Of a stretch of DNA of 43,765 nucleotides, positions 34,058 to 42,955 are shown in pieces. The notes beneath the pieces are model-generated. The model worked only from the letters and a program-made list of their open reading frames with translations, was not told where the DNA came from and made no database searches. Made by a program: the position numbers and the translations under genes. The DNA comes from Symbiobacteriaceae bacterium (lineage in GTDB: Bacteria; Bacillota; Sulfobacillia; Symbiobacteriales; Symbiobacteriaceae). How positions within the stretch are numbered: the first letter of the stretch is position 1; each line of letters opens with the position of its first letter. The stretch spans positions 1-43,765 of the forward strand of contig JARBUG010000051.1 in the NCBI GenBank assembly GCA_029239785.1, given 5' to 3'.

Positions 34058-34400
34058 TCACCTTTTTAGAGCCGGATGTTCGCCGTACTGATCCGCTGCC
34101 TGGGGCAGGTTGCGGTACATGAAGTGCCCCCAGTTAAAGGTCGCAGCATTCTCTTTTGTCAGCGCGACCGTCACCACGGGAAGATCCAGCGCCTGAATAT
34201 GTCGGTGCTACTGGCCTGAATGCCATCGCGGATGAGGTTGCCGGTGAGGTGGTCGTCGGCCCAGAGAACGCAGTGCCAGTCACCAACGCGGCGGATTTCC
34301 GGCTTCTTACCCCAAGGGCCTTGATAGGGTACACGATATTGACCAAACCGAACAAGAGTCCGAAAAAGCCTAGCAATCCGATCAGCACATACATGGGCAT
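34058..34400 (-). pseudogene. Small membrane-protein gene remnant, frameshifted
   Basis: The leftward N-terminus MPMYVLIGLLGFFGLLFGLV, then VNIVYPIKALGVRSRKSAAL, looks like a genuine membrane segment plus linker from ATG 34400. The downstream part HIQALDLPVVTVALTKENAA and TFNWGHFMYRNLPQAADQYG reads in another frame to a TGA at 34058. At least one frameshift separates them, with a stop just before the second part. No family is recognised. It sits between tRNA-Sec and the pfl genes. Confidence 0.6.
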
Positions 34401-34540
34401 GCCCCCTGAGTGAACGGAATCGTTCTACCACAAAGGTAGGTCAGGGCACAGGGGAAATATGCCAAGGCGCTGGCCTTACACTGGCCTTGCATCTGATCTG
34501 TCACAACGTGCTGATAACAACCAAGGAGTGAGGCACAGAG

Positions 34541-34580
34541 AAAAGCACCGAACCCTGCTTGCACAGGTGTCGGTGCTTTT
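34541..34580 (-). terminator. Intrinsic terminator of the pfl operon
   Basis: AAAGCACCGA pairs with TCGGTGCTTT around an 18-nt loop; leftward TTTT follows, immediately after the pflA stop. Confidence 0.82.
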
Positions 34581-34582
34581 CC

Positions 34583-35365
34583 TTATGCCATCTGTGCCAC
34601 GGGCAGTCCGTGCGCCCGGAGCTGCGCAGCCACCCGCTCCATCAACTCATCGGAAGGCGGCTGCACCTCATCCAACTGATATCGGATGCCCAGCGCCTCC
34701 CACTTGTGCTTCCCCAGCAGGTGGTAGGGCAGCAGATCTACCCGCTGCACACCCGGCAAGGCGGCCACAAAGCGGCCCAGGGCATCAACGTCTTCCGGAT
34801 CGTCGGTCACGCCGGGCACCACCACATGGCGAATCCAGATCGGAATCCCACGGCTGGTCACCAGGTCGGCGAAGTAGAGAATCCGGTCCAGTTCCCGCCC
34901 GGTCAGCTCCTTGTGCTTCTCGGGGTTCATTAGCTTCAGGTCCAGCAGAACCAGATCCGTATGATCCAGAACGGCGTTCACCTGGTCCAGCGAGGGCACG
35001 TAGCCGCTGGTATCGAGAGCCGTATGAATCCCCATGCGGTGGCACTCGGCCATCAGGGCGGCCACAAAGGGCGCCTGGAGCAGGGGCTCGCCACCGCTGA
35101 TAGTCACGCCCCCGCCCGAGGCCCGCATGAAGGACTGATATTGCCGGACCTGGTCGGCCAGGCGCCCGACAGTCTGCTCCGTGCCGCCGTTCAGCTTCCA
35201 GGTGTCCGGGTTATGGCAGTATTGGCAGCGCATCTGGCAGCCCTGCAAAAAGACCACAAACCGGATGCCGGGCCCGTCCACAGCGCCCATCGACTCGATG
35301 GAATGGATCCGGCCCACCCGTTGCCTTACGGGTACTGCTTTTTGGGTCTCCAACAGCTCTGCCAT
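34583..35365 (-). CDS. pflA: Pyruvate formate-lyase activating enzyme
   Basis: 260 residues, radical SAM. The cluster motif CQMRCQYC sits in FLQGCQMRCQYCHNPDTW. Further family blocks are GGGVTISGGEPLLQ and ALDTSGYVP. It reduces SAM with a [4Fe-4S] cluster and abstracts hydrogen from the active Gly of PflB. The ATG at 35365 (MAELLET) has GAGGTGG 9 nt upstream. It follows pflB by 36 bp in the same direction, so it is cotranscribed. Confidence 0.95.
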   Translation of the reverse strand: MAELLETQKAVPVRQRVGRIHSIESMGAVDGPGIRFVVFLQGCQMRCQYCHNPDTWKLNGGTEQTVGRLADQVRQYQSFMRASGGGVTISGGEPLLQAPFVAALMAECHRMGIHTALDTSGYVPSLDQVNAVLDHTDLVLLDLKLMNPEKHKELTGRELDRILYFADLVTSRGIPIWIRHVVVPGVTDDPEDVDALGRFVAALPGVQRVDLLPYHLLGKHKWEALGIRYQLDEVQPPSDELMERVAAQLRAHGLPVAQMA

Positions 35366-35401
35366 GTGCGTCACCACCTCAGTGTTGCTGCGTTGCGGGG
35401 C

Positions 35402-37657
35402 CTACAGGCAGGCGTGGAACGTCCGGTTGATGACGTCCAACTGCTGCTCACGGGTCAGCTTGACGAAGTTGACCGCGTACCCCGAGACACGGATCGTCAG
35501 CTGCGGATACTGCTCGGGGTGCTCCATGGCATCCATCAGCGTCTCTCGGTTGAGCGCGTTGACGTTGATGTGGTGGCCACCGTTCTCGGCGTAGCCGTCC
35601 AGCAGGCCGACCAGGTTGGTCAGCTGATCTTCCCGGGTGCGGCCCAGTGCGCCCGGCACGATCGAGAAGGTGAAGGAGATGCCGTCCTTGGCGCTCTCGT
35701 ACGGCAGCTTGGAGACCGAGCAGCAAGAGGCCAGGGCGCCGCAGGTGTCACGGCCATGCATGGGGTTGGCGCCCGGGGCGAAGGGCTCACCGGCCCGGCG
35801 GCCGTCAGGCGTGTTGCCGGTCTTCTTGCCGTAGACGACGTTGGAGGTAATCGTCAGGACGGAGAGGGTGACCTCCGCATTCCGGTATGCCTTGTGCTTC
35901 TTCAGTCGGTTGCTGAACTCTTCGACGATCTCAGCAGCGATGGAGTCGACCCGCTCGTCGTTATTGCCGTAGGTCGGGAACTCGCCCTCGACTTCGTAGT
36001 CGATGACGATGCCCTGCTCATTGCGGACAGGCCGCACCTTGGCGTACTTGATGGCGGAGAGCGAGTCGGCCACCACGGAGAGGCCCGCGATGCCCGTGGC
36101 CAGCGTCCGGTGGATGTCCCGGTCGTGCAGCGCAAACTCGATCCGCTCGTAGAAGTACTTGTCGTGCATGTAGTGGATGATATTCAGCGTGTTGACGTAC
36201 AGGCGGGCCAGCCAGTCCATCATTGCCGAGAAACGCTCACGGACCTGCGCGTAATCCAGCACGTCGCCTTCATAGACGCCCATCTTGGGACCAACCTGGA
36301 TGCCGGCCTTCTCGTCGATGCCGCCGTTGATGGCGTACAGCATGCACTTGGCCAGGTTGGCACGGGCGCCGAAGAACTGCATCTGCTTGCCGATGCGCAT
36401 GGCGCTGACGCAGCAGGCGATGCCGTAGTCGTCGCCCCAGTGGGAGCGCATCAGGTCATCGTTCTCGTACTGAATCGAGCTGGTGTCAATGGAGACCTTC
36501 GCGCAGAACCGCTTGAACCCCTCCGGCAGCTTGACCGACCAGAGCACGGTCAGGTTGGGCTCCGGCGCCGGGCCGAGGTTGTAGAGGGTGTGGAGGAAGC
36601 GGAAGGAGTTCTTGGTGACCAGGGGCCGGCCGTCCAGGCCGACGCCGCCGATGGACTCGGTGACCCAGGTGGGATCGCCGCTGAAGAGGTCGTTGTAGTC
36701 AGGCGTGCGGAGGAAGGCGACCTGCCGCAGCTTCATGATCAGCTGATCGACCAGTTCCTGCGCTTCATCTTCGGTGATGGCGCCGTTCAGGAGATCCCGC
36801 TCAACGTAGATGTCGAGGAAAGTGGAGATGCGGCCGATGGACATGGCGGCGCCGTTCTGCTCCTTGATGGCGGCGAGGTAGCCCATGTAGAGCCACTGGA
36901 ACGCTTCGCAGGCGTTCTCGGCGGGGCGGCCCAGGTCGAGGCCATAGCGGCTGCCCATCTCCTTCAGCTCGCCCAGCGCCCTGATCTGTTCGGCCAGCTC
37001 TTCACGCTGCCGGATGGTCGCCTCGTCCATGGCATCAGGCTCGGTCCAGCGCATCTCGTCCTTCTTGGCGGCGATCAGGCGGTCGACGCCGTAGAGGGCC
37101 ACACGCCGGTAGTCGCCGATGATGCGGCCGCGGCCGTAAGCATCGGGCAGGCCGGTGATGATGCCGGTCTTGCGGGCAAGCTTCATTTCGGGGGTGTAGG
37201 CGTCAAAGACACCCTGGTTGTGGGTCTTGCGGTGGTTGGTGAAGATTTCGGCCAGCTCGGGCGAGGGCTCGTAGCCGTAGGCCTTGAAGGAGTCGACGAC
37301 CATCTTCCAGCCGCCGTAGGGGTAGAAGGAGCGCTTGCCCGGCTCGTCGGTCTGCAAACCGGTGATCAGCTCGAGGTCCTTGTCCACGTAGCCGGGGCCG
37401 TAGGCCAGAATGGAGGACGCGGTGTGCGTGTCAACCTTGAGCGGCGCACCCTTGGCCTGCTCCTCCTTGAAAACGGCAAAGACCTTGTCCCACAGCGCCT
37501 TGGTCCGTTCGGTGGGACCGGCCAGGAAAGAGTCATCACCGTCGTAGACAGTGTAGTTGCGCTGAATGAAGTCACGCGTGTCGATGTGCCGCTGCCAGGG
37601 GCCGGCGATAAAGCCTTCCCATGCCTGCATGTAAAACGCCTCCCAGTCAGTCTTCAT
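35402..37657 (-). CDS. pflB: Formate C-acetyltransferase (pyruvate formate-lyase)
   Basis: 751 residues, the standard size. The active-site Cys pair is in ACCVSAM (about 415-416). The C-terminal glycyl-radical loop is RVSGYAVNF (Gly near 725). The enzyme splits pyruvate with CoA into acetyl-CoA and formate during anaerobic growth, and pflA next door activates it. ATG at 37657, with a weak AAGGG site. The long open frame on the opposite strand is an artefact of codon bias. No FNR-like site was recognised in the 180-bp leader. Confidence 0.97.
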   Translation of the reverse strand: MKTDWEAFYMQAWEGFIAGPWQRHIDTRDFIQRNYTVYDGDDSFLAGPTERTKALWDKVFAVFKEEQAKGAPLKVDTHTASSILAYGPGYVDKDLELITGLQTDEPGKRSFYPYGGWKMVVDSFKAYGYEPSPELAEIFTNHRKTHNQGVFDAYTPEMKLARKTGIITGLPDAYGRGRIIGDYRRVALYGVDRLIAAKKDEMRWTEPDAMDEATIRQREELAEQIRALGELKEMGSRYGLDLGRPAENACEAFQWLYMGYLAAIKEQNGAAMSIGRISTFLDIYVERDLLNGAITEDEAQELVDQLIMKLRQVAFLRTPDYNDLFSGDPTWVTESIGGVGLDGRPLVTKNSFRFLHTLYNLGPAPEPNLTVLWSVKLPEGFKRFCAKVSIDTSSIQYENDDLMRSHWGDDYGIACCVSAMRIGKQMQFFGARANLAKCMLYAINGGIDEKAGIQVGPKMGVYEGDVLDYAQVRERFSAMMDWLARLYVNTLNIIHYMHDKYFYERIEFALHDRDIHRTLATGIAGLSVVADSLSAIKYAKVRPVRNEQGIVIDYEVEGEFPTYGNNDERVDSIAAEIVEEFSNRLKKHKAYRNAEVTLSVLTITSNVVYGKKTGNTPDGRRAGEPFAPGANPMHGRDTCGALASCCSVSKLPYESAKDGISFTFSIVPGALGRTREDQLTNLVGLLDGYAENGGHHINVNALNRETLMDAMEHPEQYPQLTIRVSGYAVNFVKLTREQQLDVINRTFHACL

Positions 37658-37817
37658 GTACCCTTGCTTTACGTTAACTAGGATACCCTGAGCGGCGGCG
37701 CGCTACCATTCTCCGATGGGCTGGAGTTTTGACCACCTGATTTTATGGGGAAAGAGGGTGCGCACTCCAGTTAGGTCCTCATTCGCTGGTAGGAGGCCAT
37801 TTCGGGGCAGTTTTATG

Positions 37818-37842
37818 CCACGGATTTCACGGAGATCCGTGG
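37818..37842 (-). terminator. Terminator-like hairpin of the dioxygenase gene
   Basis: CCACGGAT and ATCCGTGG form a perfect 8-bp stem 13 bp past the stop codon. The downstream T run is weak. Confidence 0.5.
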
Positions 37843-37854
37843 CTACATACTGTC

Positions 37855-38637
37855 TTATTCCCCGAACTGCCAGAGCACGTAGCTAAGGTTGCCGAATTCG
37901 TAGTGGCGATGGAGCTCCTTCACCGACGGCGTTTCGTGCGCGGCGCCCATGGTGTAGAAGAGGGGGACGAAGTGCTCGTTGCCGTTCGGCGGCACTGCCT
38001 TTTGTGCGTGGGGGGCCTGGCTTTCGTAGGCGAAGAGTGCCTGCGTCTCCCACCTGGTCAGCTTGTCGAAGACCCAGTCGTCAAACTCCTTGGCCCAGGC
38101 GTCGGGCTGCCCGGGGGCGGCCCCAAAGCGGATTGTACCGAAGTTGTGCACCGTCACGCCGCTGCCAATGACCATGACGTCGCGGGCACGCAGTTCGGCC
38201 AGCGCCTGCCCGATGCGGTACTGCTCTGCCGGGAGCAGGTTGGCGTCGACCGACATAGCCACCACGGGGACGTCTGCGTCGGGGTAGAGGTGACGGAGGA
38301 GGGTCCAGGCGCCGTGGTCGAGGCCCCGGCTCTGGTCGATGCGGTGCTGCACACCGGCCCGGTCAAGCAGTGCGCTGATCTCCTGGACGAGGGCTGCGTC
38401 GCTGTGGGCCGGGTAGGTGACCCCGTAGAGCGCTTCGGGGAAGCCCCCGAAGTCGTAGATGGTCCGGTACGTTTCCGATGCGCCCACCGCCTGCATGCTG
38501 CTCTCCCAGTGGGCCGAGAAGAGGATGATGGCCGTGGGGCGGTACTGGCTGCCTACTGCGCGCAGCTTGCGGGTGTATGGGGTATCTTCAAGCGCGATCA
38601 TGGGCGATCCATGTGCGAGGAAGAAGGCCGGCATCAT
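37855..38637 (-). CDS. LigB-family extradiol dioxygenase (DODA/YgiD-like)
   Basis: 260 residues. Class III extradiol fold: FLAHGSPMIALEDTPYTRKL near the start, FSAHWESS, LDHGAWTLLRHLYPDADVPV, and SGVTVHNFGTIRFG carry the metal-binding His residues. Members open catecholic rings, as in the 4,5-DOPA dioxygenase group, and many are of unknown substrate. The ATG at 38637 (MMPAFFL) has AAAGGAG 8 nt upstream; an ATG at 38655 lies before the ribosome site. The upstream AT-rich palindromes suggest control by a MarR- or HxlR-type factor. Confidence 0.9.
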   Translation of the reverse strand: MMPAFFLAHGSPMIALEDTPYTRKLRAVGSQYRPTAIILFSAHWESSMQAVGASETYRTIYDFGGFPEALYGVTYPAHSDAALVQEISALLDRAGVQHRIDQSRGLDHGAWTLLRHLYPDADVPVVAMSVDANLLPAEQYRIGQALAELRARDVMVIGSGVTVHNFGTIRFGAAPGQPDAWAKEFDDWVFDKLTRWETQALFAYESQAPHAQKAVPPNGNEHFVPLFYTMGAAHETPSVKELHRHYEFGNLSYVLWQFGE

Positions 38638-38666
38638 GATGACCACTCCTTTCATAGGCTAACGAT

Positions 38667-38709
38667 ACTTAGTGCTTACTTTATGTAACTAAGTGTACTA
38701 TAGTAAGCA
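38667..38709 (-). promoter_or_regulatory. Candidate operator, two interleaved inverted repeats
   Basis: ACTTAGT (38667) pairs with ACTAAGT (38688). TGCTTACT (38673) pairs with AGTAAGCA (38702). The region is strongly AT-rich in a GC-rich genome and lies 30-72 bp before the dioxygenase start. The half-sites resemble those reported for HxlR/DUF24 regulators of quinone and aldehyde stress. Confidence 0.6.
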
Positions 38710-38745
38710 TCGTGCAGTCAAGGCCCCGCTCCTGTGGCGCCCCGC

Positions 38746-38923
38746 CACGCCCCGCCACGCTCCTGTCACGCCCCGACACGGCCCCACCACGCCCCGACAC
38801 GCCCCTGCCACGCCCCGGCACGGCCCCAACACGGCCCCGGCACGGCCCGACACGCCCCGGCACGGCCCCACCACGCCCCGGCACGGCCCGACCACGCCCC
38901 GCCACGCCCCGCCACGCCCCCGC
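38746..38923. repeat. C-rich array: 17 CACG motifs at helical spacing
   Basis: Units of 10 or 11 bp, CACG(C/G)CCC plus 2-4 variable bases, give 17 CACG tetramers from 38746 to 38913. The sixteen steps sum to 167 bp, a mean of 10.44 bp, which is the B-DNA helical repeat. The other strand has a G run in nearly every unit, so it could form G-quadruplexes. It starts about 35 bp beyond the operator and ends 10 bp after the stop of the next gene. Confidence 0.92.
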
Positions 38924-38933
38924 CTCTGCCCAG

Positions 38934-39506
38934 CTACGTCTCCGGCTGCTCACCCTGCTTCTGCAGTTTCAGCCGCCGTCGTCTCTCCTTCTCTGCCTCT
39001 GCACGGCGCCTGCGCTCCGCGTGAATGCTCCGGGGCTCCACCTCTGGATCGGTCCAATTCAGCGCAACGACATACCCTTCCACATCATCCTTCACCAACT
39101 CAGCGGTACACCAGTACCACTGATCCTCCCGAATGGGGACGCTGGCCTCATGGAACAGCCTTGCCAGCCCCGAGATCCGCGGCGCTTTCTTGTGCAGCTT
39201 CCACTCGTATGTGTTCGGCAGCGTACTGGTTGGCCTACTGGTGTCTTCGTCCTTCGTTCTGAGAGGAATGATGAGCAGGCGTATGCCGAAAGCATACTCC
39301 TTGAAGATGATCCGGACGTGTGAGACAGCCGGCATCTGGTGTTCCAGTTGGGCCGCCGCGTTTACATAGAGCGAGAGGCCGACGTTGCCTTCCAGATTAC
39401 CTGGTGTCGACACTCTCCCCCGGGCCGCCTCCATGCCAAAGGGCAGGATGGAATCGTGTGGTTGGATCTTTCTGACTGTACCGCCTGATATTACGCGAAT
39501 ATCCAT
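38934..39506 (-). CDS. Hypothetical protein, 190 residues
   Basis: ATG at 39506 (MDIRVISGG) with GCGAGGTG upstream. The N-terminal two thirds appears to be a beta-rich soluble domain (GNVGLSLYVNAAAQLEHQMP, VRIIFKEYAFGIRLLIIPLR). The tail from about 165 is a basic, Arg/Glu-rich helix (AERRRRAEAEKERRRRLKLQ). No family is recognised. Composition is lower in GC than the neighbours, hinting at later acquisition. It stands alone next to the C-rich array. Confidence 0.7.
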   Translation of the reverse strand: MDIRVISGGTVRKIQPHDSILPFGMEAARGRVSTPGNLEGNVGLSLYVNAAAQLEHQMPAVSHVRIIFKEYAFGIRLLIIPLRTKDEDTSRPTSTLPNTYEWKLHKKAPRISGLARLFHEASVPIREDQWYWCTAELVKDDVEGYVVALNWTDPEVEPRSIHAERRRRAEAEKERRRRLKLQKQGEQPET

Positions 39507-39654
39507 AAAGTGCACCTCGCTGTTCCTCATAACGTCAGTATCTTTTACGTGTGAAGAACAGGGAAGGTTCGATGCGCTGTCGAAGGTTTTCGTAGCCCAA
39601 AAGCGTTAACGCTGTGGGTAAATATAACCAGCCAATCATTCCGAACGGGTGTAA

Positions 39655-39719
39655 GAGGCCTCCGGCAAGGGGAGGAGAGAATCTCGTCTCCGATGAGCCT
39701 CAAGACCACCGGAAGGTGG
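39655..39719 (+). other. Two adjacent hairpins upstream of the aminotransferase
   Basis: The outer GAGGC/GCCTC encloses GGAG-GAGA/TCTC-CTCC. A second hairpin CCACC-GGAA-GGTGG with a GNRA tetraloop follows. A TATAAT box lies downstream at 39779-39784, so these stems are upstream of a likely start point and may not be a leader of that gene. The rest of 39507-39836 shows no gene. Confidence 0.45.
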
Positions 39720-39778
39720 AACCAATTCTCAGCCAGAGCCTGACCCATGGTGTCTGCCGGATACCTTGCCGGGTTGAC

Positions 39779-39784
39779 TATAAT
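39779..39784 (+). promoter_or_regulatory. Possible -10 box of the aminotransferase gene
   Basis: Consensus TATAAT, 52 bp before the start codon. No good -35 at 17 bp was found. Confidence 0.45.
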
Positions 39785-39836
39785 CATGATGGACCCTCGT
39801 GGTAACTTCCCGCGATTCCCGAGGAGGCAACGGTAT

Positions 39837-41012
39837 ATGAAACTGGCCAAATGGGCGCAAAATGCCAAACCGTCGTTCGTCCGTGAGATTTTGAAGTTCA
39901 CGCAGATGCCCGACGTCATCTCTTTCGCCGGCGGAATGCCTGCTCCTGAACTCTTCCCCGTGGAAGAGATGACGGAAGTCATGATGCAGGCAATGAAAGA
40001 GTCCGGGCGGTACGTCATGCAGTACGCCCCTACTGAGGGCGATCCTATGCTCCGGCAGGTGCTGGCCCAGCGGCTTGTGGCTGACCACAACCCCGCCACC
40101 GCCGACGATATCTTGCTGGTGAACGGTTCGCAGCATGCGCTTGATCTGATCGCTAAGGCGTTCATCGATCCCGGCGATGTGGTTCTGGTCGAGACCCCGA
40201 CATACCTGGGCGCCCTGCAGGCGTTCCGCCCCTATTACCCCAACATCATTGCGGTGCCCACCGACGCCGAGGGCATGGTGCCCGAGCACCTGGAGGCCCT
40301 GCTGGCGCAGCACCAGCCCAAGTTCGTCTATGTCATGCCGACCTTCCACAACCCCCGTGGCACCACCATGGGCCTGGAGCGACGTAAGCAGATCGTCGCC
40401 CTCTGCAAGGCGGCTGATGTGCCCGTCATCGAAGATGATCCCTACGGTGAACTGCGCTACCGTGGCGAGCGGCTTCCCCATCTGCGGGAGCTCTGGGATC
40501 AGGCGATCTACCTGGGCACCTTCTCCAAGATCATGTGCCCCGGCATTCGCCTGGGCTGGATTGTGGCGCCGCCCAGCATTCTGAACGCTGTCAAGCTGGG
40601 CATTCAGGCCACGGCGCTGAACATCAGCCCGCTGACCCAGCGGATTGCGGCGCTCCTGATGAAGCGGCCCACCTTCGATCAGCATCTGGATAAGCTCCGC
40701 AAGTTCTACGGCGAGCGGATGCACGTGATGCTCGATTGCCTGAAGACGTTCCCCGAAGGCACCACCTGGAGCGAGGCCGATGGCGGTCTCTTCATCTGGG
40801 TGACGCTGCCGGCGGGTGTCCTGGCCATGGACCTGGTGCCCCGGGCGCTGGAGCGCAAGGTTGCCTTCGTCCCCGGCGAGCCGTTCTACGCCGCCGAGGG
40901 CGGTGAGTCGTGCATGCGGCTCAACTTCTCCAACTCGACGCCGGACCAGATCCGGGAGGGCATGGGCCGCCTGCGTGAGGCGATCGCCACCCTGATGCCG
41001 GTAAAGAAGTAA
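39837..41012 (+). CDS. PLP-dependent aminotransferase (LysN/MocR-catalytic-like, class I fold)
   Basis: 391 residues. FAGGMPAPELFPVEEM near the start, NGSQHALDLIAKAFIDPGD, PTFHNPRGTTMGLERRKQIV, and the Schiff-base Lys in SKIMCPGIRLGW are the 2-aminoadipate/aromatic aminotransferase pattern. Substrate is not certain; lysine, branched-chain or aromatic amino acids are typical. ATG at 39837 (MKLAKWAQ) with GAGGAGG about 10 nt upstream; a GTG far upstream at 39747 would add an unlikely leader. Monocistronic with a strong terminator. Confidence 0.93.
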   Translation: MKLAKWAQNAKPSFVREILKFTQMPDVISFAGGMPAPELFPVEEMTEVMMQAMKESGRYVMQYAPTEGDPMLRQVLAQRLVADHNPATADDILLVNGSQHALDLIAKAFIDPGDVVLVETPTYLGALQAFRPYYPNIIAVPTDAEGMVPEHLEALLAQHQPKFVYVMPTFHNPRGTTMGLERRKQIVALCKAADVPVIEDDPYGELRYRGERLPHLRELWDQAIYLGTFSKIMCPGIRLGWIVAPPSILNAVKLGIQATALNISPLTQRIAALLMKRPTFDQHLDKLRKFYGERMHVMLDCLKTFPEGTTWSEADGGLFIWVTLPAGVLAMDLVPRALERKVAFVPGEPFYAAEGGESCMRLNFSNSTPDQIREGMGRLREAIATLMPVKK

Positions 41013-41030
41013 AGCGTGCGGATACGTAAC

Positions 41031-41059
41031 AACCCCCGGGAACTCCTTCCCGGGGGTTT
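41031..41059 (+). terminator. Intrinsic terminator
   Basis: AACCCCCGGGAA pairs with TTCCCGGGGGTT; it is 18 bp after the aminotransferase stop and may serve both directions. Confidence 0.9.
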
Positions 41060-41082
41060 CTGCGTCTGCGTATTACGTCGCA

Positions 41083-42105
41083 TCAGGCGGGCGAACTGTT
41101 GGGCGATAACCGCGCCTGAATGTGCTCCTCCGTCAGCGGTTCGGTGAAGTCGATGATGATCAGACGCACGCCGGCCTGCCGGCAGAGTTCCACCTTGCGG
41201 CTATCGCGCGCCTGCACCTGGGCAAGCGCCTGCTCTCCGCCCCAAACCCTGACGGGGTAGAAGTGCTGCTGCCCCTGGTACTCCAGGGCAGCCCGACGCT
41301 CCGGCAAGTACAGGTCAAGCTCGAGCCCTTCCATCCAGTCCGGCCGGTGGCGGCGCAGCACCTGCTCGCCCGGGAACATCCCGCAGATGATCTGGTACAA
41401 CTGTGTTTCGCTGACCCATCCTTCGCCGATGGCCCGCACGCCGAACTCGGCACGTGTGATGTTCTCAACCATGCGCCGCAGGTCATAGCGAGGCTTGTTC
41501 ATCTGCTGCAGCGCTGCCTCCAGGGGCGCCCGGTCGCTGCCCGCGGCCGCGCTCCGTGGGTCGTTCATCAGCGCGACCAGCCGCGCCCGGGCATCCCGGG
41601 CCTGACCCGCCAGCGCATCGATGCGGCCCAGCACCTCCACGTAGTCAGACGGGCAGACCTCGGGCAGGTACCGGTGCGTCTCCGGGTGGATGCCCAGGCG
41701 CAGGTAGGTCTGGTTGATGTACCAGCCGTAGGTCTGCACGAACTGCGTGCCGTTTAGCTCATGGCAGTACCGTACGGTCGGTGCCGTCAGGTTGCAGCGG
41801 TGGCAGAGGCCTTTGCGGAAGAAGAACGCCGAAAGATCCTGCTTCGCGGCCGCTCCGGCCAGCAGATCAGGAAAGAGGCCGGGTTCAAGCCCGCCCAGCC
41901 GCAGGAGGTTGCGCACGGCGCCCTCGGTGCAGGCACAGAGCGCAGGCGGCGCCTCCCGGCTGGCGGCAAAGGCAATGAACGTGCCCTGGCGGCCCGGGTA
42001 GTAGGCCAGCGGCGCCGGCAAACCCTCCTCCCGGGCCAGGGTGCTGGCAAGTGCTATGGGGGGAAGCTGTTTTCCGCGGTTGGGCCGCCTGGTCTGCACA
42101 GCCAT
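41083..42105 (-). CDS. PD-(D/E)XK nuclease-like protein with Cys-rich N-terminal half
   Basis: 340 residues. The C-terminal part (262-281, ELDLYLPERRAALEYQGQQH) then FYPVRVWGGEQALAQVQARD, SRKVELCRQAGVRLIIIDF fits the ExD...ExQGxQH pattern of Vsr/DUF2726-like endonuclease folds. The N-terminal half has GLCHRCNLTAPTVRYCHELN, which could bind a metal. The role is unknown. The ATG at 42105 has GGGAGAGG 6 nt upstream; the ATG at 42111 overlaps that site. It lies downstream of the ferritin gene but is separated by a terminator. Confidence 0.7.
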   Translation of the reverse strand: MAVQTRRPNRGKQLPPIALASTLAREEGLPAPLAYYPGRQGTFIAFAASREAPPALCACTEGAVRNLLRLGGLEPGLFPDLLAGAAAKQDLSAFFFRKGLCHRCNLTAPTVRYCHELNGTQFVQTYGWYINQTYLRLGIHPETHRYLPEVCPSDYVEVLGRIDALAGQARDARARLVALMNDPRSAAAGSDRAPLEAALQQMNKPRYDLRRMVENITRAEFGVRAIGEGWVSETQLYQIICGMFPGEQVLRRHRPDWMEGLELDLYLPERRAALEYQGQQHFYPVRVWGGEQALAQVQARDSRKVELCRQAGVRLIIIDFTEPLTEEHIQARLSPNSSPA

Positions 42106-42127
42106 GGGCATCCTCTCCCGGGCAAAA

Positions 42128-42161
42128 AATCGACCCTGACGCTCAAAGTCAGGGTCGGTTT
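42128..42161 (-). terminator. Intrinsic terminator of the ferritin gene
   Basis: AATCGACCCTGAC and GTCAGGGTCGGTT form a 13-bp stem with one wobble pair; leftward TTTTTT follows. Confidence 0.9.
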
Positions 42162-42172
42162 GGCTCTATCTG

Positions 42173-42664
42173 CTAGGCGCCCCGCTTGCCAAGCTCCCGA
42201 TCGACGAAGAGCAGCGTGTGAGCGCTCCCACCGGCCACCGTCAGCATCTGGAGCACTTCGCCGGCGGTCTTCTCCTCTTCGACCTGCTCGGTGATGAACC
42301 ACTGCAGCATCGGAATGGCGGCATAATCCTTCTCGGCCATGGCCAGTTCGTACAGCGCATGGATCATGCCGGTCACTTTCTGCTCGTGCTGCAGAACGTT
42401 CTCGAACACGGCAGTGAGCGACGGCCACTCGATCTGCGGCTGGGTGATCGTCTGCAGGACGACCCGCCCGCCCCGATCGTTGACATGTGCGTAGAACTTC
42501 ATGGCGTGCGCCCATTCTTCCTGGGCCTGGGCCTTCAGCCAGGCGGCGGTGCCGGGGTGGTTGCCGGCCTCGGCGCACGCGGCCATAGCGAGGTAGATAT
42601 AGGACGACTGCATCTCGGCGTTGATCTGAGCGTTCAGTGCGGCTTCCATTTGCTTGCTTAGCAT
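42173..42664 (-). CDS. Ferritin (FtnA-type, non-heme)
   Basis: 163 residues. Iron site residues are visible as Glu17 (AEMQSSY), Glu49/Glu50 and His53 (AQEEWAHAMKF), and the later FITEQVEEEKT segment. It stores iron in a 24-mer shell. The ATG at 42664 (MLSKQME) follows CAAGGAGG. Its own terminator makes it monocistronic; no iron-box was recognised. Confidence 0.95.
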   Translation of the reverse strand: MLSKQMEAALNAQINAEMQSSYIYLAMAACAEAGNHPGTAAWLKAQAQEEWAHAMKFYAHVNDRGGRVVLQTITQPQIEWPSLTAVFENVLQHEQKVTGMIHALYELAMAEKDYAAIPMLQWFITEQVEEEKTAGEVLQMLTVAGGSAHTLLFVDRELGKRGA

Positions 42665-42881
42665 GTGGGGTTCCTCCTTGGATGCGGTTCGTGGATACAT
42701 CTGCGATGAAGTGAATTTCAACCATAAAGGGAGATCTTCCTGCTAGCCGCGGTCCGCACCCGTGTGAAGACTCCCTGGCTGTCCCGCTCAAAGACCCCGT
42801 CCGCCGTAATCTTCAGGAAGCTCCGGCGCAGACATCTGCCTGAAAGAGCATCCATTCGTCGGAAATCGTTCGACAATAAAC

Positions 42882-42912
42882 AAAAAGCCCCTGCCCGCAA
42901 AGCAGACAGGGG
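42882..42912 (-). terminator. Intrinsic terminator beyond hydG and the structured region
   Basis: Read leftward, CCCCTG pairs with CAGGGG across a loop and CTTTTTG follows. It would end a transcript that crosses the large structure at 42956-43141. The stretch 42665-42881 holds only short doubtful frames. Confidence 0.75.
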
Positions 42913-42955
42913 TAATCCCATATACGCCACAAACGAACCGGGGCACTTGGGGCGC

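Noticed and set aside
33904-37657. Search for a selenoprotein next to tRNA-Sec
   Set aside because: No in-frame TGA inside a recognised family was found. The broken gene at 34058-34400 is interrupted by TAG and frame changes, not TGA readthrough.
34961-37681. A 906-codon rightward open frame
   Set aside because: It is antisense to pflB, which has all catalytic motifs. Long antisense frames are expected at this GC content.
38746-38923. C-rich array considered as a coding repeat protein
   Set aside because: Frames through it are Pro/His/Arg or Gly/Arg low complexity without ribosome sites, and step lengths of 10 and 11 bp break the frame.
39706-39735. T-box-like text (AAGGTGGAACC) before the aminotransferase
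   Set aside because: No specifier stem, the GCG part of the motif is missing, no terminator follows, and the likely promoter is downstream.
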